A stretch of DNA of 64,000 nt from Monomorium pharaonis (taxonomy: Eukaryota > Arthropoda > Insecta > Hymenoptera > Formicidae): the NCBI RefSeq assembly GCF_013373865.1, contig NC_050469.1, positions 7,738,042 through 7,802,041 of the forward strand, given 5' to 3'. A model generated the notes under the pieces. It ran no database searches, had not been told where the DNA came from, and saw nothing but the letters and a program-made list of their open reading frames with translations. Of this stretch, positions 1 through 11,000 are shown one piece after another (the first letter of the stretch is position 1; every line of letters begins with the position of its first letter). Made by a program: the position numbers and the translations under genes.

Positions 1-1573
1 TATTGCTTCTATTGCATCAAAATCCATAACGTCGTCCATCTCCATGCCGTCAAACAAAAGTCCATAACACTGACTACTAGCACTATGGAAATGATCATAC
101 CCATATATCTGTTTGTTGCACAGCCAGCAAAAATAAGATTGACAGTGTGTACATGTCATTTTGTTACAACCATCAGTTTTGCTAATAAGAGTACGGCACT
201 TTGGACAACTTTTCGCATTATTCTAAATAAAGTCACACATATAATCATTATTAAGAATAATATAATAACTGATAGTTTATTATTTAATACAATTATCAAT
301 TTCCACATAATATTAAATCTGGTGTATTTTGTCATACATACTTGTAGATACTCAATTGTAAGATATTTCTCAACCGACTGCATTTGTCGCCTGCCGTATT
401 TTTTCTCTAGCATCTTTTTCTTCTTGTCACTGCTGTTTTTATATTCATCGATGAGTTTTTTTATTTCGGCTGATGTCATTTCGCATGGTTCATGTCCATG
501 ATATGACTGTAAATAATAATATAAAATTGTTGAAATATATATATGTATATAGACACACAAGTATGCTGAAATGTTGAGATACGTCTTACCTTATGGCAGT
601 AGATGCAAAAACAGTAGCTGCATGCGGGGCAGATTGGTGCGTCGTCATCCGAGTTTCGGATAACTGGATATTGGCAAGAAATTCGTGGACAATACACTGC
701 GTCGTCCATGGTGTCTAACGCTACTCGCAACATGTTTTCTTCATATTGAAAAAATAAATCCGGACAGAGAGCCTTGATATCAATATCGTCCATTTTTTGT
801 TTGCAGTCTATCATTGGGCACAATAAATCAATAGCATGCTCCGTAATCTTGATACGTGTGTACTTCTCCATACAATCTCTGCAGTAGACGTGGCCACAAT
901 TTTCTAGTTCAACACAATTTTTTCCTGCGTGCTCCTCGAAACAAATGTAGCAAGTATAAAAGTTCTTATGAAATTCTGCTTTATGTTGCTCCTTATCATA
1001 CAATATCAATAATTTTTTGATATCTGCCTTTGAAAACAATGCACCGTTCTTAGCCCTGGGATCAGACAACTCGGTCAGATGCATTGCGACATTATCTTGT
1101 GATGTGTAAATCAAATATAAGAAGGAAATATCTAGAGATTCTGACACATTTAGAAAATCATAGATTTCATCTTGTAGAAAACTTAGCCATTGATAAATGA
1201 TCTCGTTGCCCTGGTTTTCTTTCCATATTTCATCCAATTTCTGACAGACGAAAGATATTTCCCAAGGTGTCAACCAGAGAATGGAAAGGTAGAAGTTTGG
1301 TGGTGTAGTAGATGGATACGTGTTGGGAAAATTTATAAACATTTTGATTGGTGGCAAATGTTCAACAAGAAAACTGTTGCTGGAAACCGAATCGGAAGGA
1401 CAATCGCTGATGAACTTTATCTCTAGTTTCTGAAGGAATTTTGGATAAATGTTAATTGAACATTTTATACACTCCATTGTCATATAGCAGAATTCTTTTT
1501 CATTGTAGATACTGGAAAGCACGGCCATTTCGTCTTCCTGTCGTTGAATATTTCTTGTAATGTCAGAAGTCAT
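1..1573 (-). CDS. RNF14: RNF14-like RBR E3 ubiquitin-protein ligase (3' end off the left edge)
   Basis: Three coding exons are visible on the minus strand: 1573-590, 506-342 and 222-1, joined in phase 0 with GT-AG introns. They give 457 residues with no stop, so the gene continues left of the window; the human protein is about 474 aa. The start is the ATG at 1573 (AAGATGA). An N-terminal RWD domain covers about residues 10-145. RING1 starts at CYICFEE (about 208-260), followed by an IBR with CPRISC and CPACSYCFCIYC (about 295-326). RING2 has CPKCRTL and the DGCNKMTC motif; the Cys at about 402 is the expected thioester-forming catalytic residue of RBR ligases. Family members take ubiquitin from an E2 onto this Cys before transfer; RNF14 is linked to transcriptional co-regulation and to clearing stalled translation factors. 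The last visible residues are acidic (EMDDVMDFDA). RWD+RBR order is diagnostic for RNF14; the substrate here is unknown. Confidence 0.93.
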
Positions 1574-1672
1574 CTTGATAAATTGATAAGTGGTAATCTT
1601 CTAAAATACACATTATTATAATGTATTTTAACTTATTTTCAAAAAGCATTCATATATACATGAAAAAGTTTT

Positions 1673-1790
1673 CATGCTAGATCGCATATGAATCATCTTA
1701 ATACGTGTCCTGATTGGCTCGGATGATTATGTCACCAATTATAAGCCAATGAGGATACGTAATACGACGCCTCGTATACGATGTAGCATG
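1673..1790. repeat. MITE-like hairpin element upstream of RNF14
   Basis: Two 47-nt arms (1673-1719 and 1744-1790) are reverse complements at about 37 of 47 positions, separated by about 24 nt. The outer ends read CATGCTA and TAGCATG and the inner ends ATTGGCT and AGCCAAT. The form fits a miniature inverted-repeat transposable element with no coding capacity. It lies only 100 bp upstream of the RNF14 ATG, within the likely promoter or 5' UTR. I could not define a target-site duplication. Confidence 0.5.
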
Positions 1791-3929
1791 AAAAATCGTA
1801 TCGTGTGCCGAAGACTTAAGTCTACATTATAAAAAAATACATGTAATTTAAAAACTGCTTGAACTACATCTATTACAAATAAGCATAAAATTTATAAATA
1901 AGAAGTTAATTAAATGGGGATTTATCAGGGCTATTATGTTTAAAATATTTATGTCTAAAATAAATGTTTAAAGCATGTTTTGAACGCTACATCGTTTAAA
2001 AAATGTTTATTTTAAACACGTTGTAAAATGTTTTTTAGATTTAATCTAAATTTTAAAAGAATAATCGTATTTGTTTTTTTATTTGTACATAATGTATAAA
2101 ATTACTTTGTGCACTCATCCGATACATCGCACAGTAATAATAGCAGTTTTATTTGTTTGATATTCAACGCAATAATTAATGAGCCGTCTATATGTGATAA
2201 AATTGATTAAAAAGTAATTATAATAATGATATGTGTAAATATTACTAATATTGAAAATAAAATTGAAGATTTCAGAATATCTTCACTATTGTGCGATATA
2301 TTAATATGTATATATTAAAATAAAATATTATTATAATTAATATATTATGATATACTACATGATATCATATGAAACAATAAAAATGCAGTTGAAAGAATTA
2401 TTGGTAAAAGTATCGAAAAAAATTGTAATAAATAAATGTTAAAAGAGCATATCAAAATTTTAAAAATCGAACAAAAAGAAATTCGTTAAAATCTAATTTG
2501 TTGAGTATGTTATTTAATTTGGAAATTTTATCCTCAGAAAACATCACGTTTTTAATAGCAATCTCCGTATATTTTATAGTATTTAATGTACATTTAGACG
2601 GAATAATTGTATTTTTATTAAAAAGAATAATAATTATATAGAGAGATATAAGAAAGAGGAAAAAGTTAGAAATTTCGAGTAATTCTACCGATTGAATTAA
2701 TCGCTAATCAAGTTAATCGGAATTTTATTAAAATCATGTATAAGCCGATTAAATTGGTTGCGTTCAGCAGAAAAAGCTTTTATTGTTGTAAAATTTTGTA
2801 ATACGATCGATTTTTACTTTTAGTTTCTACCACATTTCGGATCTAAAGGTATGAACCAATCATATTCAAGAATCTTACAACAGGTGCAAATAAAGTTGGA
2901 ACATTCCAGCGCTCGAAGCAAAAAAAAAAGCGTCTTGTGATAACAAAAATGTTTTTTACGTTTTTAAAAATATAGTAAATAATATATTAATATTAATTTA
3001 ATAGAAATGTAATCAAGTGTAGTCATCGATAATAACGAATTAGTGAACATATATATTTACATTATTTTGCGTCCTTTCATTTTTTTTTTATATGAGACAT
3101 TTGTCTTGTCTGCCATATTGTACTTCTGGTTCTGGTTACACAAAGCTATTTTTCTCCTGAATGCAGTCATTTCAATTGTATGTGCTCTCTTACTACAAAT
3201 GTAATAAGAAGTAGATGGTGCTGAAAATTATTAGCCTGTTTATCAAGTTTCTATTCGGAGTATAAAGATATCAATTTGGATAACAAAACGTTAATGTGGA
3301 CACAAGAAAGTGATTGTGAAGAAGCTATTTACAATTAGATAAGAGAAGGAATATTATTAAATTCTTTATTTATGATGTCTAGCCACATGGAAAATGAAGA
3401 ACAGTAATTTAATTAGGAATAATTTTTTAATTAATTTAAATAACTTGCTATTTTTATAGAAAATTTGAAAATGTATGATTAAGCACAAAAAAATTAAGCG
3501 AAAGTTTATTAAAAAATTGTTGATTATCATCCCAGTAACGTAAACGCAATACATTTATACATTTATTATACTGTTTATTATACTATTAATATTTCACGAT
3601 CTTTTTATCTTGGGCGCATTCCACTTGCAATGTTCGCGAGTGTCTTTGTTTAATATTTAATAAACAATGAAATGATTCCAAGAACGTTACGAGCGTTAAA
3701 TAAAACACGCATCCCTTATCTTAAATCCTATATACTACGTGCCGGGAAAATTTGATGCGCAATTAATATTTGTTCTATATTTCAAGCATTTGCTCCTATT
3801 TTACTCATTTACCGGGCATGACATGGACATTTGATCTCGCGTAAATGATACGTATTAAATGTTTACTTACCGAAAAAATAAGCGTGGTCACGCAACAATC
3901 TAAGTCGTACTTCAAATTAATTATGAAAG

Positions 3930-4370
3930 TGCGCGATCAGGCTCTTTTGCCCGTCTCAAAATCATAACTCCAACCCCACAGCCCCCACGCCTGTTGCGCG
4001 CGTTGTCTCTTGTCTCTTGGGGAAGTTGGGGCGCAGACATGCCAGTTCAGCCAGTTGATGCCAGTTGTCAGTACTCTTGCAGCCAGCGTACTACTACATG
4101 TGAAGAAGAGCGCTGAACAGCACCCGTTCCATCTTTCGACCTGCGCCGAGCGATCGAGTCGACGAAGCAAACTATCTACTTGTCTTCTTTTCTCTTGTTA
4201 CCGACTAGAAGATAAAAAAAGAAGACGCTAAAACAAGTGCTATCAGCTATCATTTTTGCCGTGTGGAAACTTCACGTGCAGCACGTTAGCTGCAAAAAGG
4301 TTCCAAACTAGCATCGCATGGGGAAATTCTACGCCACACGCCGCCGGTGTCGCCGGTATTATGTAGGATT
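3930..4370. promoter_or_regulatory. GC-rich patch, candidate promoter or 5' exon region for FPGS
   Basis: This is a local rise in GC and CpG content inside a very AT-rich intergenic region, the pattern seen at the other promoters in this window (Cip4, LRRC20). No TATA box or clear initiator was identified and no in-frame coding link to FPGS could be shown. The assignment to FPGS rests only on orientation and distance (about 1.2 kb upstream of the ATG). Confidence 0.25.
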
Positions 4371-4410
4371 CACACTGCAATGGTATCATTGACATATTTG
4401 ATTGGCTATT

Positions 4411-4537
4411 CTCCGATTATCTTAAACGACCGATTAGTCCATTGGAATTGACCAACCGTATTTTTGTCATTAAACAAAATTAACAAATGCGATTGGTCAA
4501 TTCTGATGGAATAATCGGTCGTTTAAGATAATCGGAG
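4411..4537. repeat. MITE-like inverted repeat with near-perfect 45-nt arms
   Basis: The left arm 4411-4455 and right arm 4493-4537 are reverse complements with only about 3 mismatches in 45 positions, around a 37-nt loop. The ends read CTCCGATTAT and ATAATCGGAG. The near identity of the arms suggests a younger insertion than the element at 1673. No open frame is present. Confidence 0.6.
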
Positions 4538-5516
4538 ATGGTGAACTGACTCTTCTTAAAACTAGGGATTTTTGGAAATGTCATTTTTGGAAGCAAAGAG
4601 ATAATGCGCTTTTTGCCCAACTTCAGAAGGATTCGAGTTTAGAAAAATTTTGCTTCCACACATATTTACTGCTCGTTGAATTAATCGCTGATTAATCAGA
4701 GTTTAATCAAAATCGCTACTGGTACAAGAAATTGCATAGTATGCGATAGTTAATTTACAAAAAATATTTTCAACCTGTGGAGTGTTCACACATTTGGTGT
4801 TATATTATTTTTTTCATTTTTGGAACAAAATTAAAATACTCTTAAATTATACTTCATATTTTTAAATTTTCTGTTTTAATTATTTTTGTATATAATTTGA
4901 TTATCGTTCCTTTTTTTATAAAAATGTTTATGTAGGTTAGCGATCGATCCAGAATAAGACAACCGCACATGACATGAACACGTGCTACGCTTGTGGCGGG
5001 AAAAAGCACATTGCCGCGTGTTCACGTCGAACGGTTAAATCGACGATTTTGAAAGAAAATGACGTTCCGATTTGCATTTTAGCGTCTGTTCCGCTGTAAT
5101 CCAGAATTCGGCTTTTAATTAAATCGCTCTGTGACGCGATGTTCGAACCGAGAACGCATTGTAAAGAGTTAAACTTTGAGCGAGTGGGGCAAGGTTAACC
5201 CACAGATTTCACGGCAATAAATGGTGAAATCATCTGCAAGAAATTCGGTCGCGAAATTACTTAGAAAATATATTCCGCCGAATACTGACATTTCTGAATA
5301 ACGAATGTTAAATGCGATGCATTTTGAGCAAAGATCCTTGAAACATCGTTTCACACATGTACATAAATATTGATCATTCAATTCTCTTCCCAGCTCCACA
5401 ATACGCATTTATTTTTCTCGCGGTTGTACGTGGCTCGAACTTTGACACGTAGAACGATAAAAAAGGATCGCTATTACTTATCGTTTCTTGTGCGATTGCG
5501 TCATAAGTGGATCTTG

Positions 5517-7618
5517 ATGTTTACTTTGCTGAAGAGAATGACGCAAAATGGATTTCCAGGCCGTTCTGCCCACGTTAACGGGTCCTACGAGGTAAATACA
5601 TTCGGTAATTGTCTCCTTTATTATCTCAGAATTTTTTATTATCTCTTAATTTACTGTATTCATTGAAAAATTCCGAATATTTTCAGTATAATAAAAAAAA
5701 AACACTTTATATATTGGACGTGAAATGATTGATGCCTCACATATAAAATTTAGTTAGAAATAGTTTTGTTAGAAAATATTCATTTAATTGTATATTATTT
5801 AAATCAATATATATTTTTTAATTTTGGGCTTTTTTACATTTGATTTATATCAGTTTTTTAAATTAGTATTTTAGATATGTATATTTTTTATATGTATATT
5901 TATTTTTCAATTTTTAATCGAGAAGTAATATTATAATTGAAGAATAGCATTTTCTTTAAGAAAAAACCAAATTACAATCTAATCATATAAATATCATGTT
6001 TATCAAATATAGGACATATACATATATGTATGTGTATATATTTTTCTAGGATGCCATAAAGACATTAAGTCTTACTTTACAAAGTAATGCCACTTATTTG
6101 CAGTCTGCTAAGAAACATGCAAATGATCCTGCAAAATTGAAGGAAACAGAAAAATATTTACTCAGGTAATGAAGTTAAAAGTATTTCAACATTATATTAA
6201 AGATAAAATTTAAGTTTCCTCTTCTCAATTAAAAAACATAAAACATGTATTAAGTACATTATAATTAATTTTCGTAATTTTAAATCCATTATTGTAGATC
6301 TGGTATTACTTTGGATCAATTAGATAGTCTGTCTATAATCCATGTGACTGGTACCAAGGGTAAAGGTTCGACATGTGCGTTTATAGAGGCGATTTTGCGA
6401 CAGCACGGCTTCAGCACAGGCTTCTTCAGTTCGCCGCATCTGGTCTCCGTGCGGGAACGCATTCGGCTGAACAGCGAGCCCATCAGTCAATCACATTTTA
6501 CTTGTTCCTTCTGGAACGTGTATCGACGTCTGGAGCAGAAACGAGAACACGAATCCGACATGCCGACGTACTTCAAGTTCCTAACAATTCTTATGTTTCA
6601 CGTGTTCCTAGAGGCAAATGTTGACGTGGCGATTATTGAGGTGGGAATCGGCGGCGAATTAGATAGCACTAATATCCTACAGAATCCGGTTTGCGTGGGT
6701 GTGACGAGTCTGGGTCTGGAGCACACCTCGCTGCTGGGCAACACCTTGGAGGAGATAGCTTACCAGAAATCGGGAATCTTCAAACCGCACGCGGCAGCTT
6801 TTACGGTGCCGCAGCCGGAGCAGGCGATGCGCGTTCTACGAAAACGAGTTGTGGAAAGAAGATGTCGGGATTTAAATGTAGTTTCGATCCAAGATTGTGA
6901 ATGGAATGATGTCTTCTCTTTGGTAGGTATCGACATTAGTAGTGTGCAGCGACAGAATGCTTTGCTGGCAATCAGCATGGCATTCGAGTGGATAAAATCG
7001 CGTTACAATCAATCTATTACAAACGGCAAGTACATCGGTGATCACAATATCCGAAACGGCAAGGATGATTTTTCACAAATAATTTCTCTAAATAAAGTCA
7101 CGACTGCATTGGCAAGCTGTAAATGGCCTGGTCGGACGCAGATTCTGAGGACCAGCGTGGCGGATTTCTTTCTGGATGGTGCTCACACGATTGAGAGTAT
7201 CGTTAATTGCGTTTCGTGGTTCAAGAGAGTCAGTCGAGAAAGTTCCAGTAAGTGCTTGATATTCAATATCAGTGGCGACCGGAATTCCCTGGAATTTTTA
7301 AAGTTGCTGAGACCTTTGAATTTCGATAGAATTTATTTTGCTCCAAATTATGCCGGAGTAACTAGCGTGGAGGATTTATCGAACTACGCGTTAATCGATG
7401 AGCAGAAAAAGAAATGTAAGAAGTACAGCGAGTTGTGGGGCGAGGGTTCGGTGTCGAAGAATAGCGTCGCTGAGGTGTTGCATGACATTAAGAAGCACGT
7501 ATCGTCGCGGACGGATAGTCAAGATAAAGTAGAAGTACTTGTAACGGGATCCCTACATCTGGTCGGCGCATTATTGACTATTCTAGATCCCAATTTGACA
7601 ATGACCAGTGATTTTTAA
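5517..7618 (+). CDS. FPGS: Folylpolyglutamate synthase (FPGS)
   Basis: Three exons, 5517-5591, 6050-6165 and 6298-7618, join in frame (phases 0 and 2) to give 503 residues plus stop; human forms are about 545-587 aa. The enzyme uses ATP to add glutamates to folates, trapping them in cytosol and mitochondria. Visible motifs are the P-loop GTKGKGST (about 82-89), FFSSPHL followed by VRERIR (about 106-119), EVGIGGELDSTN, the CKWPGRTQ segment, DGAHT, and a C-terminal VTGSLHLVG. The first exon is short and basic (MFTLLKRMTQNGFPGR). The ATG at 5517 has a poor context (T at -3) while the second in-frame ATG at 5538 has A at -3. The reading frame stays open upstream to about 5370 but has no ATG there. 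The gene ends 436 bp from the sws stop, tail to tail. Confidence 0.97.
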
Positions 7619-8054
7619 TGTAATGTAAAATAAGAGTAAAATTCGATTTGTAAAAGTGCTTTGTTAAGACGCTGTAATGATAAGCTGTCATGAAAAAGCA
7701 ATTCTTGTGAGAAATACGAAATCTAACAAATATCAATATACATATATGTGCAAGAATGATAAGATGTTGAAACAGTAAGGAATTTCTTTTTAGAAATAGT
7801 AAAATTATATTTAACATACAATATTTAATAGTAACAATCATATTAATTACTTATCATATTAAAGTGATACCGATCACTTTATGGCATAATTTCAGAGCGA
7901 CGTTCCCATAATTATATAATTGAAATAATTACTTTTGTACTTCAATATAGGTTAATCGCTCGCAGTGCGTCTGAGTTATATTTGCAAAAAAGTGTGTTGA
8001 ATCTATTGAGCGAGTTATGCAGATATAATATCGCGGATAAATGTAAATAAGTAT
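7619..8054. other. Convergent intergenic gap between FPGS and sws
   Basis: A 436-bp gap between the stop codons of two convergent genes. It must hold both 3' UTRs, so they are short or overlap. I found no canonical AATAAA for FPGS on the plus strand; a weaker ATTAAA for sws on the minus strand lies near 7822-7827, close to the FPGS stop, so the sws transcript may run antisense across most of the gap. A small hairpin (TAAAGTGAT/ATCACTTTA) lies at about 7859-7880. Confidence 0.6.
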
Positions 8055-11000
8055 TCAAAAAATCTTTGGATGGTAGTCTAGTTCCGACTCAGCCTCGGTG
8101 TCGGACAGACTAAGTGAAACGCCAGTTCTTCGTCTCAGACGATTATCCTCAGGGCTCTAAAAGAAAAAATATATTAGTCACAATTATAAAAAGATTCAAT
8201 AAAAATATTTCCTATTTTGTAATACATGACATGAAAAGTAAATATTTCAATTTTATTTTATACTTATATTTATAATAGGTATATACTTAATTACAATTTC
8301 AGGAATTTTTTTATGTCATGTATATTGACATACAAGAACTTTTGAAACTGAAATAAGCTAATTTTTTAAAGTAAAAGTAGTGAAAAATTCTTCCTGATCG
8401 ATTTTGAATACTTTTATACTTATAGTTTATATTTTAGATTAATACACAAAAAATGAAGATATAACTTGCCTGATCTAAAATACCGGCAGTGGGTTCGGAA
8501 GCGTATCCTACTTCCTGCGCATCTTCTTCCAAGTCCCCTTCGTACTCCTCTAACTCATCCGAATCTGAATCTATGTCAAAATATCGGCTACCACGTGAAA
8601 CTTTACACACCATCTGCGCAAGATCGGTGAAAGTATATGACGAGGGTGTCTGTTGATTAGTCGCTTGATGTTTCGCTCGCATAGCTCTCGCATTTTCTCG
8701 ATCCGCGTTGAATCGAGGCAGAACTCCGGCTTTCGATTGACCCTCGAAATATGTTTTCCCTGAAGAAAATGATTCGTTTCAGTTTTACGGGTGTGTTCAA
8801 ATGTGTAGACAAAATGTTTCATTACTTATTAATAAGATTAATATTATAATATGCACTTGATAGTTTCTATTATATCATTAATTACAGTTCTTTACAATGG
8901 ATTTAAGATAAATATTAACACAAATTCTTTACCGTGTTGGTATCCTACGTCCTTAATCTCGTCGAAATTGGCGAACTGGAGAGTCTTGTACTTGTCAATT
9001 GGCGGTCTGATGTACTCGCAATAATCGGAGGTCTTCACTTCCTCTAACTGACGCACGCAACTTACGTACGCTAGTCTAGATTGAATATCTGGTAAATTTG
9101 GCACCTTCACAGGTGTGGCAAATGGATTCCATCGTTTCCACAATAACCACCAACCGGACAACGAGTCCCCGTAATTTGTCAAATCTGTGTCATCTTGTGA
9201 GCCGACGTCGATGGCCAGAATATGATGTGCTCCTTGCCGTACCATTTCATCAGCTTGAACGGAAAAATGTGGAGAATGCATGAATCGAGAACGTTAACAT
9301 CAATTCACTACCTTTACTTTACAAAAGGTCTAATACATAAAAGGAAATATGGAATTTATTCTATAATATAGTATTGTATATTATTGTTCATGGAATTAAA
9401 TTTTTACTGTTTTTCAGATATTATTTATATTATTTATATTCCTATAGATTTATTTTATACTATGCTATTTTTCCTAAAAAATTTCAAGAGTATGCTTACT
9501 GTATTCAAAAATCAAGAGACATATTGAAAAATTATAACCAAGACTAAACATAAACGATAGAAAAGATGAATACCTGGCACGTTATTAACATAACACCCGT
9601 CGACCAAAAGATGCCCATCAAGGGGATCGCAAATCGGAGGAAAGACCCCCGCAATAGTCATACTGCCGCGAATATATCTCCATAGTAAACCTGAGTGGAC
9701 TTAACTATTCAGAATTCGATAACTTGCATCTTTCATCAACGGGAGTGAGCTTAATGTTTTATATGACTTCATACTTTTACTTCAGTAACACTTGCAAATA
9801 AATCTTTAATCAACGTCGTGCCAAGGTAAATATGAAATGATATTGAATTCAACTACTAAATTAGATGATTAGGGGTGTGTTAAATTTCAAAGATCTAATA
9901 TTTTATTGCAAAATAAATACAAATATAATTTTTATTAAATGAATTGCCAAATTATATGATTTATATGCATTTGTAAAATTGTTAATATAAATAAATTTAC
10001 CTATAGTTATAGGATAAAAAGTGCGTAAATAGTGGTGTTTCCTAAATTAATTTCATATTATCTTGACATCACTATTAACGTTAAGGTGTTTTTTTTTTCT
10101 TTAGATTCTACATTGACCGTGCAAAAAGTGCAATCGTTTATCAGTGCGATCTGGATTACCTGGAAGGTTATTGACGTACCCGCCGTCGAGCAGGAGGTGG
10201 CCATCAACGGGATCACACATGGGTGGCATATAACCAGACAACGACATCGAGGCCCGAATGTACCGCCACAGCGATCCTAAAGACGACGAATCATTCTCTT
10301 TAATATCTTGCATTTACCCGTACACATTTACCCGAAGTACTTCCTGTATTCTTAAGTTATATTAACTGTATCAATTTCTTTGTGCATATGTGCGAATGTG
10401 TGTATATGCGTATGTAACGAGAAAGACCAATCATTAATCAAAATTAATTGACAAACTATCGTCAATACTGATGATTCAATTAAAAATTTTTTAATAACAT
10501 TACGGTATTTCAATGATATTACCGAGATGTCCTCGGAGGTTAGACATTTATTTAAACATTATTTTACATTGGATAATTAATCTTTTTTTTGTGTTTAGAA
10601 CAGAGAAAGAACTAATAGTAAATATTGTGCTTGGCGCGTATAAATTTTTTAATTGGTAGTTTTATGTTGGACTGCCCTCGAACCTCTATTGAGGTCAATA
10701 ATATAGAATCCTTCGTGCACATTATTAATGAGATTTTGTATGTATTTCTTTTATAGATTTGGAAATTCTTTTCCAAATTAATTCTTTTCCAAAGAATTAA
10801 AATACACATATTAATATTATCATATAAAGTGGATTTTATAAATAGAGAATAACCAAGTATAAACAAAATGTTTTTCAGAGTGCTCTTTTTCTAACTTATA
10901 TCCGATTCCGCACACACACATACATATGAAATTTTCAGACAAATTTTTCTCTTATACTAAAACTCCTAGCTTGTTTCTGAAAGCACTGCCTTGTTCTTTC

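Larger units (their letters stand above)
1574..5516. other. Intergenic region between divergent RNF14 and FPGS
   Basis: About 3.9 kb with no supported coding exon. It separates the RNF14 start (minus strand) from the first FPGS coding exon (plus strand), so both promoters should lie here. Most of it is very AT-rich. It holds two hairpin elements (1673-1790 and 4411-4537) and a GC-richer patch at about 3930-4370. The patch is the best candidate for an FPGS promoter or 5' untranslated exon, because a plausible splice acceptor (CTCTTCCCAG) ends at 5391, upstream of the FPGS ATG. The open frames in the patch on either strand do not resemble any family I know. Confidence 0.5.

Noticed and set aside
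5370..5516. Upstream extension of the FPGS reading frame as a mitochondrial leader starting at 5370
   Set aside because: The codon at 5370 is TTG, not ATG, and a stop precedes it; it could only be coding if an upstream exon splices in, which is listed as a finding rather than a model.
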